From Blasia pusilla (taxonomy: Eukaryota; Marchantiophyta; Marchantiopsida; Blasiales): a DNA stretch of 64,000 nucleotides. The translations under genes and the position numbers were made by a program. The stretch is taken from positions 2,170,001 through 2,234,000 of the forward strand of contig CM114271.1 of the NCBI GenBank assembly GCA_050084515.1. Direction: 5' to 3'. Positions within the stretch are counted from its first letter, which is position 1, and each line of letters opens with the position of its first letter. The notes beneath the pieces were generated by a model. The model was not told the DNA's origin. It made no database searches and was given only the letters and a program-made list of their open reading frames with translations. Below, piece after piece: positions 10,231-21,280 of the stretch.

Positions 10231-11543
10231 ATCTCGTCATTATGAATAGTCGTGTTGTTTGGGGGGAGCATTGTCACGATGGAAGGAATGGGTTAAGTTG
10301 GGGATGGAGTTGTGTTCGAGATGATGATGGAAGAAGAAAAACCGAAAGACCTCCTCTTGAGATACTATTCCTCACCATTTGAAGGGGTTTTCTCGAGGAG
10401 GAGGAGGATGAGGATGTTGTAACCAGAAAGTTAGTAAACTCATGGGGAGACCAAGAAGTCCTCATAGACTAGAATGCCAAGAGAGACGATCGATAAAGTT
10501 GAGTTGTGGAGGGAGCAAAAGTACTTTTGTGGACTTTAGATTCCAAGACCAAAAATCTTTGTAAGACCCTTTTTGGCATGTGTGGTAATTAATAATACTT
10601 CTCAAGTTGCAAAAGGTTCAAGCATTGGAGGGCTCTCATCGTGAGATTAAATTGTGGTGAGAAGGTGGAGAACACGAATAGTGACACATGTTTTCATACA
10701 TCTTAAGGTTGCCACCTGGACAATTGGTAGATACATAAGATCAGGACCTAAGAAGTGGTACTCACTAGTGATCCCTTTTCTATGGGATAGTGTACTAAGA
10801 CACGTTTAGGTGCTGGCCCCATACCCCCTCATTAACCAAAGTGGGAAGCAAAAATGGGAAGCAAAAATGGATCCTATGATTATATCCAGACGATATTGTA
10901 TATGTAGTACATATGAAATTTATATTCGTAATGACAGGTGTCATGAGGGGAGCATGTTTGGCACCACGTGTCCTCCCATGAGAATATAGAGTCTATTCAT
11001 TGAAAAGGCTACGAAACCTTTGAATCCTCTCTGCATTGGCTACGGCCGATGGCCGTAAATCCCCAACTGAGACGCCCGCACACAAATCCTCTCGAGTTGC
11101 AGGATTTCCCGTAAGGTCCCCCGTTTCCCGTTTCGTGAGATGACCATTTGGCGGAGAAAGGTGCGCCACGGGACTCGGAGGAGTATCCGTTTAGGCGACT
11201 TCCGCAGTGGGAACGCGCTCAGTGAAAGAGTTATGCGCCGAGAGTCTGCGCGGTAAGTCAAAACCAGAGGTATCATTCCGCGCGGAATCTGGGAAGTCAA
11301 AGATTCCGTGTCGTGTGAAAAGAAACGATCCAAAACTGACGCCCTTGAGAAGATCTTTTCGGTGATGCAAGTCGTCCTCTCCGCCTCACGATATGATCTT
11401 ATTCATGATGACGGAACGTTGGACGGGGAACTTCCCGTCATCCGACAGAGTTGCACCTCCCGGGGAAGTTGGACGGCGAACTAGGGAGACATAGAAATTA
11501 TACCTCCCGGGCGTCTAGGAGGTCATTCCCGTAAGTTTTCTAA
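10231..11543. other. Non-coding DNA, GC-richer from about 11040
   Basis: 11040-11540 is noticeably GC-richer than its surroundings and contains local inverted motifs around TTGGACGGSGAACT and CTCCCGGG. It may be part of an unrecognised repeat. No open frame with family resemblance was found. Confidence 0.35.
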
Positions 11544-11749
11544 GGGCCTTATCCCATAGACGCCATGACCCTGGTTTACGCGACCAAAGTAAGTTCCCAT
11601 TGAATAATAGAGTGAAATACATCGATCTTTAATAATTGCTTCCGGTTATAGTCATATGGTAGATGTTGGATCCGCCCAAAAGTTTTGGGTGCAAAAAAAG
11701 TGCGGACCCTCTAAGGTCGTCACGACCGGGAATGCATGGGATAAGGCCC
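11544..11749. mobile_element. Tourist-like MITE (PIF/Harbinger type, 206 bp)
   Basis: Perfect 14-bp terminal inverted repeats GGGCCTTATCCCAT occur at 11544-11557 and, inverted, at 11736-11749. The flanking trinucleotide is TAA on both sides (11541-11543 and 11750-11752). A TWA target duplication and GGSC-type ends are the signature of Tourist/PIF-Harbinger MITEs. The interior is non-coding. Confidence 0.8.
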
Positions 11750-13204
11750 TAACATGAGTTGATATGACATTTAGGGGTTAGGGCTTTTGTTACAGAGAAA
11801 TTGTATTTTGGGCGATGATTTTTTCCAAATTAATTCTAAACAGATTGGAAATTCTTAATTTCTATTCCTAGTGCCCATAGATTCCCGCAACACTAATGTC
11901 CTTCCTACCATGTAACTAAGTGCAATAGAGATCAGCTTCTGGAAAGTGACCCGTGAAAGTCCTTTTTTTATTGGAACCGGGCCCATGATTTGTACTTGGA
12001 TATGGCATGAGCCACACTCACCGCCAGTCGGTCAAACCGACGTGCCATAGGGCTCTTGTATGGAAAAGAGTTTGGCAGACTCCATCCAAAGATGAGCAGA
12101 TGGAGTATGCCAAATTTTTTTTTGTATGTGCGTTGGCCGGATACATACATACACATCATGTTGAAAGAGAGATGATTTCAGTTAGATTTGTAGTCCATGG
12201 GAAGCCTAGAGGCGTATGGACCCCTTCCATATGTGATACTAGTATAGCATTCTTCAAGTCCAAATTTCAAATATTTCCATTTGGGTTTCCCATAAAAGAG
12301 ATTTTTTTTCTTCAGGCTTAGACTCTTGACCATGACAAGCACACAAGGCATTTTCTCTCTTCCGCACGCGTCATCCATGTCCTAGGTAGGGGGGGTACCA
12401 TTGCCCATGGTGGGAATTGAATTGATGTCTACTTTGAATGGACCTTAAATCAGTTCCAATATACCACTTGGTCATCATGCAATAGATGATGTGTGAGGGA
12501 GAGAGAATGCACACAATATTCATCATCTATATTATTATTTGAGGAGCGTTTCTCAAATGGCGACAGCTTGAGCGTTCATCACGTAATTTTTTAAAATCAG
12601 AAACATATGACCCATGGCATCTATGTTTATCATATAAAATAGGTTTTTAGTAACTTACTTCTAGGAACCCATGCGTTTAGGGTTACAATGACCTTGTGAT
12701 GCACAAAATCTCTCACGGATCCTAACTAGTTCTCTCCAAAGTGCGAATTACACTGGATACATTGTGTCGAAAACAAGAATCAGATAAAATCTTTCCCTCA
12801 TGTCGCCTAGCTTGAAGCTATGGTAAGTGAGTGCCTTCAGCTTAGATTGCCATAGCATGAACATGGTAAAGATCCTCTTTCTAACCAAGTAGGTTATTTT
12901 AATTTTATTCTATAAATAATTTAATAAATGTAATAAATTCACTACTACGGCTATAAATGGGCTCACCATACTTTTCCTGAGAATTGACCATAAAATTGAC
13001 TAGCCCTTAACTCAACCACAGAAGCAGGACGGGTAGACACGTAGTAAACAACGCAAACGCAACTTTGCACGAGCACCGCAAACGTCACTGGGAGACGACC
13101 GGCCGCAGCATTTTGCACATCCGCCGACTGAGAAACAGAGGCAGACTGAGGAAAGAGTGAGTCATGGATGCGACAAGGGTCTGTCCGTGAAGGTCCGTCC
13201 AGGA
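11750..13204. other. Non-coding DNA with one possible Helitron 5' end
   Basis: At 12525-12545 the plus strand reads A|TCTATATTATTATTTGAGGAG, like the 5' ends of the two Helitron-like elements above. I found no matching hairpin/CTAG end downstream, so I do not call an element. Open frames at 11968-12378 have no resemblance to known proteins. Confidence 0.35.
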
Positions 13205-16200
13205 AAAATAAAGGTGCACTTCGATAAAAACGTGTGATGGAAAACCCATCGGAAGTACAAAAGAGGGGGACTCAAAGAGTCAAAACCTGAAGGCCACAAC
13301 AAGACCAGAAAAGGAAGAGGGGGGCATTCCCCCCCTAACAACGAAACTCACCAACAGCAGAGACAATATCAACAACAACAAGAGAGCTATGACTACTACT
13401 AAGTGGGCCTCTAGCGCCGGCGTCTCCCACAGCCTGAGCCCGCCGCAAAAGCCCATTAGCCTTGGGCACGCCGCAACGCTATGGAGACCCGCTGCCTACA
13501 ATAGAGAATCGCAGTAGCTAAGGACAACCCATTTCTCGAGTGGAGATGATGGGCACAGTCCGTAAGGAACGAGTCGAACCTCTCCCCCATAGCCCCATAC
13601 ATCTCTATGGCCAGGGGGATGAAGATGTGTCCCTCGTGAAGTCGACTGTAGATATGTGTCTTCTTCACCGCCGCCGCCGCCGCCGCCGCTCCTTGTAGCA
13701 TTCGCCCTTGGGCCACCACTTGGGCTCGCAGTGCCTCCCGCGTAGGATCTGTGACTACCATGTCCGCCACCACCATCTCAACCTCTCGTGTCATGTAAAG
13801 ATCAGCACGAATAAGGGAATCCCGCATGGAGTAGTGCCTCTCTCTCTCCACATGGAAGCCACTCTCCCGAGCAATACTGAACAGGATATCCCGCACTGCA
13901 TCGTGAGTGGCTTTCCTCTCACCCCCAACTGGACAGCGTGCCAAATGCACACCAAGTGGATCCAGGCTCCGGCAACACTCGCATTGTGTCGAACCAACCA
14001 CCGATGGTTGGGGGAGGCCCAAGCAGAACCGCATCGCTGTGGTATAGGTAAGTGGTGCGATACGGAAAGCCTGGAGAAGGGGGCGTGCCCCTACCCATGA
14101 GCCTGCCCCCTTTCCGGAGCAAGAGCGAATACGGGCCCTAACCTCCATGGGGATATTCCCGTCAAACATAGTGCCTCTAAAAACTGCCTCAAAGTGGGCT
14201 TCCATCAAGGAAGATTGGAGCCAGGCCCGACCGGAGGTAACTAAGGAGGAGAAAGTGGGGAGAACGGCTCTGGCCTCAACTCGAAGGGAATCTCTACAAG
14301 TTGTGAGTGAAGACTGAAGTGGGAAAGAGCCATCCTCAACCTGGGAGACGTAGTGTAGAAGGAGCGGTCTATCTCTAACCAAAAATCGGGAGCAAAGGAG
14401 GGGTGCCACTGTGGCCCAACTCCCTAAAAAAGCGGAGGGCGCCACTAACTCGGTCGAGAGAAGACCTACTCCACCAAAAGAAATCGGCCAAGAGGCCTGT
14501 CTACAAGCTAACTCCCCCATGGGGCACTCTAAGGAGCCGGGTCCTAGAAGATCCCCAAACACCTGCATGAGCTTCCTATCAAAGGATCTATATAGGGAAG
14601 AAAGGTGACTAGATGTCCAGACCGTTCTAGTGAGGTAACCAGGTCTACGAGCAAAACAAGAAGAGATAATGCCAAAGGCGACTTGAGGGTCACCAATCCT
14701 TGTAAGATCATCAACGTGGAGAAGATCCTCGGTAAGAGCGGCGCCCGAGGCTTCGATACAAAGTCCTGGCTCCCGAGCGGGACTCCCAAGACTCGAAGCC
14801 CTCCGACAGGTCGCAAGAAGCCGTCGGGTAAATGTAGATCATCACGTAGGCCTGATGGAGACCAAGCCTTGCACTTTCCCACCTTCACCGCCACGCCGAC
14901 ACGTGCCAACTGTGCTGAAAAGTGCTCAAATGCAGGGACAAACAGATCTCCAGGACCAACAATATGAGTATCATCTGCCAACGAAGGGAACATGCAACCC
15001 GGGAAAGCCTCCACCGTAGAAAGAACGCTCGATAATGAGCCCAAAGCAAACAACGCGCCACCCAGAGGGTCACCAGACGAGTCCCGGTAGCAGACTCCAA
15101 GACCGTGACCTCCTCCTCGAATCGACCATGGTGGAAATAGAGGGCCGAAGGGGCCCCATAGAAAGCCTGCACAAAGGGAATGAGGCTCACCATGGGGCCT
15201 CCCGCGTCCCTCAACTCTGTGAATATAGTAGCCCGAGATCTTTGAGTTGAAGGCGTTCTCCACGTCCACTTGGAGAACCACCCCTCTGGATGTACATCTA
15301 GACAAGCCCTCAAACCTAAGGCAACCGTCTCACATCCGGTGGCGTGGCAACTCCAAAGCGATGCGGACTCGGATATGGCGGAAAGCCTCACGGAATTGCA
15401 AAGCGAGAGTACGACTCACCAACCGCAAGAGCACCTCACCTATAGCAATCGGACGGATACCACCACCCTCCTTCGACAACGCCAAAAGTCGCCCCGCCCC
15501 TAATACTTGGGCCACTGCTGTTGGCACTCTCCCCTGAGCTAGGTGAGAGGCAACCTGAAGCAACTCGGAGAAGCCGCTAGCGGTGTCCTCGGAAGGAAAG
15601 CAATCACGAAGGTGTTCGTACATCATACCAGACAAACCTCCGGCGGCAATCCTCGGAGAACGTCCGAGTGCCTGTGCAAAGAGGGACGGGTCAAGGCATA
15701 TAGCCGTGTCAGGATGGAAGTCACGTGCAAAAGCTGGAATGTCAACCGCTGGACGAGGATGTATCCTCCGAAGGGCATCGATGGTAACAGTTGAAGAAGG
15801 AGCCATGTCCATCGGGCGAAGAGCACGTGCAGCTCGCGAGTACTCACAGGCTCGCCCTAGTGTCCTACATTGTCGCAACCTGGCTGCTCCAAGATCGTCC
15901 GCCGGGAAACCAGGTGAACTACTACCTCTGGCGAATGCCACAAACTCACTCTGCAGAGACTCCCAATCACCTCCTCGAAAGCGTCTCAAACGTGCCACAA
16001 CCTCTCTATGACCGGCCTTCCCTCCCCAAGTGTAACGAAGACACCATCGTGGAAGGAGAAGTAGTAGGTACCAAGAGAGCTCATCCATAGGATCAAGAGC
16101 GATCCTAGCTAGGGGAAGGAGGAATGCGTGGCGGAGGTCATCCCGAATAGCATGGGGGATCCTATGGAACAACCTCGGGCAGGGAAAACGGGTCTCGAAG

Positions 16201-17110
16201 AGACCTATAATGCTTCCCTGGTGGGACCTCAACCACTCCCATGCCTCAGGAGGGGGCGATGATGCGGGAAGCACCGGAGAGCATCCATGGTCAACCGGAG
16301 GGACCACCCATCCAAATCTATCAAAGTCATGATGTTTAGCCGCTAAGTGGTTCCGAATTCCTGAACGAGTGAAGAATTTGGGACAACATGGGCATTTAGT
16401 ATCCCGACTAGACAACCCACGGGTCCCCACACGGGGAGCCGATGCGGGTCGAGGCATGGATGCAACTCACCAAGAAGAGGTCATGGCCCCCTCCAATAAA
16501 ATCGTGCGACAATCCCCCGCCAATAACTGTCCTATCATCCCCATTCGAACGAGCGTTCCTGGCAAACAACTCTCTTCCCGTCCACAGTAATGCTCCCTCT
16601 AACATAAACTCTCACCTACCAACATCACCTAGGACTTCTAGTCCCAACCCCCTCCCAAAAATGAACTCATGAATACCTAGAGTTGCTAAGAGTGTGAAAA
16701 GATCATGGGCCAAAATAGATAAAATAGATGAGAAGAAAAGTGTATCTACGGGAGGGGTAACAAATACAAACGTGAATCGAACCAAAATGAGAAGCACATA
16801 CGACAAATACGACAAACAAGGAAGGGTGGGTGAATAGAGGACGTTACCTTGGGAAATTTCTCCAAATGACAATAAGCAAAGCCCTAATACTCACATTTGG
16901 AACCCTAATATGAACCAAATTCTAAAAAGATGAATAAAAATAAAAATACATCACGCCATGCATCAAGGTCCAGATCAAAACGAAGCCCTCATCACGCTCT
17001 CCGTTTCGATATGTAGCACGTCCCTTCTCTTCCCCGGCACCCACCGTTCTTCCTCCCGTCGTCCCCGTCCATGCCTCCTGCCGCCCCCGTCCCAAACTCA
17101 AAACTGATAG
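13205..17110 (-). mobile_element. Non-LTR retrotransposon, copy 1 (near full length)
   Basis: The minus strand reads from a GC-rich 5' UTR (about 17110, GCATGGACGGGGACG) through the frame at 16457-13456 to a 3' UTR that ends near 13205 with TTTTATCGAAGTGCA. Limits come from alignment by eye with the copies at 28040-31542 and 52923-54925. The 5' UTR matches copy 2 (GGGAGGGGGTTGG.CTAGAAGTCCTAGGTGA at about 16640 and 28540; ATATMCCGAAACGGAGA at about 17010 and 28155). There are no LTRs. The 3' end is not a clear poly(A). Confidence 0.8.
13456..16457 (-). pseudogene. Non-LTR retrotransposon polyprotein (C2H2 finger, RT, RLE-like), copy 1
   Basis: Single long frame broken by several frameshifts (about 15370, 15290, 15240 and in the RT). 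It starts at ATG 16457 (MPRPASAPRVGT). Domains in order: a C2H2 finger CPCCPKFFTRSGIRNHLAAKH near residue 22; a linker; the RT with an Asp in the VDVENAF motif A, a QGDPLGG-type motif B (out of frame here) and SLADDTHIVG motif C; a thumb with FGGVGL; a knuckle beginning CECCRSLDPLGVH; then RERHYSMRDSLIRADLYM and VVADMVVTDP, resembling a PD-(D/E)XK core. An (Ala)8 run encoded by GCC/GCG repeats precedes VKKTHIYSRL. The stop is TAA at 13456-13458. Known families with this order are R2/NeSL/Utopia-like elements, which nick the target with a restriction-like endonuclease. No APE domain precedes the RT. Assignment of the nuclease is inferred from motif order only. Confidence 0.75.
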
Positions 17111-18689
17111 AGCATATAGCCCTACGTGGGGAGAAGAATCCAGGTCAGTACCAACGGACGATTATGGGGGGGGGACGTTGCATGGACGGGACGGATGTGA
17201 AGCAATGAACCAACCAATCGACTACCGTCCCCCCCCCCGTCCGTGCTATACCGTCACCGGTCGTCCGAAAGCAGATACCGGGAACCGGGCAGATTCTCAC
17301 CACCGCCTCGACCGCTCTGCTCATATGCTCCAAATAGCAGAAATCTTTCAAACACAATATTCGTTTTCCGCTATAGAAACCAGTGTGGCGGCCTTTAAGC
17401 TCTATAAGTGTTTTTCCAGTAGATGACTCATCACGAGAATTTTTTTATGGACGTACATCCAAAATTTGATATATTTTTAAATTTGGTGACTAAAATGTGA
17501 ATATAATTATGGAAACGGATATATATAAACCATAGTGGGGCCCTTTGAGAGGGGTGGGAGTAGACAAATTTTAATAAACAATTGTGGAAGACATGTGGAT
17601 AGTGTAAATGATGAAAAAAAAATGATGGGAACTTGTAAGGGCCATAATTAACATAAACAATGTGATGCACACGTTCATAATTAATTTTTCTAATTTTAAA
17701 ATATTATTTCAAATAAAATTTGAATGATCTTATTGGTTCAAAAAGTGAATAATTTTATTAGTTGAAAATACCAAATGTCAAGCAAGAAAATTTGCAAAAT
17801 GAAAAGATATTCTCCCATAATAATACAGTTATACAAAATTCAGAGCATCATAGATAGAAAAGAGTTATCGTTTTTCTTTATTCAAATCTCCTACCATCGA
17901 TAAAATATATATGTCTTTTTTTTAAAATTTTAAATCTATTTAGATTATTTTTTGAATTTTTTCCTTTGCATTTCTCACTATGTGTCACAAAAATATTTTC
18001 ATGTAAATATTTAATAATTTTTGCAATAAAAATCATGGAATGAAATCCTATTTTGGATGTGGATATGGGATTTGGAAATGGTAAAAGTTTTAAAGGGTGC
18101 CAAATTCATGGCGCTAAATAATGAGGCTATGCAACAATTGAACAATCTAGCATGAGTCATAATTAGAAAAACCTTATAGAAATTTACATGGACATGAAAT
18201 TATTTGAGTTTTTGGGATGAAGGAGAAGGCAAAACTACAAATAAAATACTATCAAAACTAATGGAAGATTTTTGACCCAAATGTATCAACAAAAGTCAAT
18301 GAGATATTTGGAATTTTCTGGATGAGATAGAGGGTTTAGATCAAACTTTTGAAAATTCAAAAAATGTGGAATAAACTTTTAAGAGAAGGGTAAAGCAATA
18401 AATACTTGTGAGATATATTGTGTATAATAAAATATTTTTTTATGCCATATGTAAAATTAAATCAAATTCCAATTTGTTGAAGTTGACGCGGATAATGTTT
18501 TACACCACTTGCAAAACATAGAGAACTAATATTGTCATAATAATATAGATAATGAAAAAAATATAAGACTAAATATTCTTGCGTGCCATGATAATACGCG
18601 TCTTGAAAACTGAAACAAACAAATATAAAATAAATATACGTGGCTGAGCCTAAGGAAAGGAGGGAGTTACAGAAGGACACTTGGATGGA
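17111..18689. other. AT-rich non-coding DNA with possible Helitron relics
   Basis: Poly-G and poly-C runs occur at 17165-17174 and 17228-17240. TCTCCCATAATAATACAG at 17810-17830 and ATAATATAGA at 18540-18549 resemble (inverted) the 5' ends of the Helitron-like family, but no CTAG/hairpin partner was found. No gene supported. Confidence 0.4.
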
Positions 18690-19380
18690 ATATCTCTCCG
18701 TTGGACTTTAATGCATGAAGCTACCCCCTCCGGTCCCGTCCTTCCTTGGGCGACTCCTGATCAATCCATGACCGCTAAAGCCCGAGGCCGTCGGTCGCGG
18801 GTACCTTCTGTCTTCGTTTCTTTTTTTACCGGGTAAGGCCTCAATCTGCGGCACCGAGAAACCGGCTGCGTGCCATCCCATGGCGACAGGAGGACCGGCT
18901 GAAAAGGGTCATGAAGTGGGGCCCACGCCAGTGAGTTCTTCATCTCCAGCGATCGAACGGTGCGGGTTCTCCGGTTACGGATGCGGAGTGAGTTTATAAT
19001 TAGTGACCTGTAGGTGTTAAGGATAATCGGCAGAGGAGACGGTGATTACGGGGGCGCCCCGTAATCAGCTCCCGCCTCGGCGCGGGGCCTGGCCGGGCCG
19101 GCCCGGGCCGGACCGGGCCTCGTTTACCGATTGCCGCGGATTCTTCCCGAGACACGAATCACAGGCCAAGCGTGCCACCTCTGCGGCTCCGTAGCGGCCG
19201 TAAGATGTGCGTGGAGCGCCGTACTACTAGCCGTAGAGCGATGGATGGGCCGTAGACCACTCACAAGCAGCCACGAGACTCATGGGAGTCATGGCATGCT
19301 AGAAAGTGTAGAATTCGGCACTACTCTACGGTACCGACCGTACGCGGACGGGAGAGAGCACGCCCATTAGAGCATGAAGG
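18690..19380. other. Isolated GC-rich island of unknown nature
   Basis: A roughly 690-bp stretch, far richer in G+C than the flanking AT-rich DNA. It contains a perfect hairpin TGATTACGGGG-GCG-CCCCGTAATCA (19043-19067) and a run of GGCC/GGGCC palindromes at 19090-19120. It has no convincing open frame, TIR or target duplication. It could be a promoter/CpG island of a lost gene or a GC-rich element. Confidence 0.5.
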
Positions 19381-20073
19381 CGGTTTGCCATTTTTCCCCG
19401 GCCTAAAACATGTGAAGTTGACTTTGGATAGAGGATAATCAAATTATAATTCACACTAGTTGGTCCAATTGTCTATAATATTTTATGTTGAATTGGAGTG
19501 ATCTTACTGGTTTAGATAGTTAGCTATTCTATTTTCTAAACAGAAATGAGAGGTGATTTCAAAATGAATTGGTATTCTTTAATAATAATGTAGAATTTTT
19601 CTGATATTTATTGGAAAACTTGTGTGGCCCGAGAGGGATAGGGAGAATAAGATTATTAAATTACTAAACACGTGTGGAGTACACGTGAAAAGAAAAACGA
19701 TGGATATCAATAGATGCCGTAATTATTTCATTTCGGTATAGCTAGATGGTTGCTTCGTGATTTGAGAGTCTATCCATGAGCATTTACCTCCAGAGATAAG
19801 TAGATACTTACGCTAAGGCCACCTCCTTTATCCGCTTATCATGGTTTCTTTTTCTTTTTTTTACACATTAGGTTACTTGAATGATGTGTAATGATGTTCT
19901 CACTTTCGTGTCTTATTTTTCTATTATTAGTATCAGATTTTATACTTCTACAAGTTTTTTGATATTTCTACAATATTTTGATTTATGGAATTTCAAACTA
20001 ATTTTCTCACATCAATATCTATTTATATGCATTTACCATATTTCTTTTATGTACTTTTATGCAACAAGGATAG
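19381..20073. other. AT-rich non-coding DNA
   Basis: TTCTTTAATAATAATGTAGA at 19575-19596 is another inverted Helitron-5'-like phrase. Nothing else was recognised. Confidence 0.35.
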
Positions 20074-20508
20074 ATGAGGATTATAATAGCATTACGTTAT
20101 GGGAGGTTTCACACAAGTGATTCTTTGCAAGCCACTGGTGATTGGAAGCCAACAATATGCAATTATGCAATTGATGAAGATCTGCCAACATCACGTGAAT
20201 ACTTAACATGCCCAAAAATGTCACTACAAGTCTACCACAATATATGTATCGCATTAGATCAAGCTAAGAAGAACTTGTGCCACTTATCTACACGTTTTGC
20301 AGAACTTAGTCGCCAATTGGATACAAGCTATGACAGAAACAACTCCATTTTGATGGCTCTTGAAAAGATTTTTTTTTAAAAGTCAGTAATGCAAAACCGA
20401 CATTTGCTGACTTTTCTAAAGATATTGAGCATGAGATCTGGCCCTTATATGAATCTAGGATCTTCATATATGCGAGAGAGTGGGCCATGGACCGGAGGAC
20501 CAAATTGT
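20074..20508 (+). pseudogene. Broken coding fragment of unknown family
   Basis: The frame from about 20074 to a TAA at 20377 continues, one frame over, to a TGA at 20506-20508. The shift lies at a run of nine T (20370-20378). The two parts read as one protein-like sequence with ordinary composition (SLQVYHNICIALDQAKKN; then FADFSKDIEHEIWPLYESR). A gap-free protein-like reading on both sides of a homopolymer shift suggests a real gene or transposon fragment. I do not recognise the family. Confidence 0.4.
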
Positions 20509-20753
20509 GATCATAGATTTTTGGGACTAATCGCTTTATTTTAACATTTAAATAAAATTCCTATTTTTTAAATTGGAAGGATTTAATTTCCTGTGCATAA
20601 TGGGAAATCCTATTCTTACATGCTGATTTTATTCAAAGGTTCTTACAGCGTTGGGCCATGAGTTAGGTTGTGCTTGTGCCTTGTCATAATCTCGTATGTA
20701 GGACTCGTTGGTGTCACAACTTTTTAGGATAGATCGGAGAGATCTAATAGAGT
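20509..20753. other. Non-coding DNA flanking the copia element
   Basis: No feature seen. The left LTR starts at 20754. Confidence 0.4.
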
Positions 20754-21208
20754 TGTTGGATTCTCAACATCCACTTCTCTTAGCACCATTAATCTGATCG
20801 GCCCCCTTGTATGAGGAGAAGCCTAGATTGATGGTTCCGACTTAGACGTCGAACGAGTCATAGTAATATGACTTAGGTGGTTTTAGGAGTAGCGTATCTA
20901 GGATTATCTAACCCTATATTGCATCAGGGTGCGGGGCACCCTGATGCAATATAGGGTTAGATCCGGGGATGCAGCTTAGGGAAAAAAATTCTATTAATAG
21001 AAACGAAGGAAAATAGGTAAAAAACCCTAGTTTCCTTAGTAGTGAAATAGTTGGGAGCCATAGCGGTAGCGTATTCTCGTATGTTGAGTTATTTCCATGT
21101 TCAGGTTCCATCGAATCTCTTCTGTGAGCGCACGGACGGACTAGGCCACTTTGTATCTCTAAGTTTTGTAAAGATTTAAGTGATTTTGTCACTTTCTATT
21201 TTCTCACA
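20754..21208 (+). repeat. Copia 5' LTR (455 bp) containing a palindromic insert
   Basis: Matches 25328-25764 over most of its length. It carries a perfect 27-bp-arm palindrome (20906-20962, loop GGG) absent from the right LTR, which reads straight through ATTATCTAGATCC. The right LTR in turn has an extra GC-rich segment (GTATGCCAAGACGACGTGGG region). Confidence 0.92.
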
Positions 21209-21280
21209 TGGTATCAAAGCAGTAGGTTTTCCAGTATTTTGTATCTGGCGATCTAGTGTGTTTGCACAAAATCTTGAGAG

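Noticed and set aside
12526-13000. Third complete Helitron-like element starting at 12526
   Set aside because: Only the 5' end phrase is present; no hairpin plus CTRR end was found downstream.
13456-16457. Group II intron or retron-type reverse transcriptase
   Set aside because: The RT is accompanied by a C2H2 finger and a nuclease-like C-terminus, with dispersed 5'-truncated copies, which fits a non-LTR retrotransposon.
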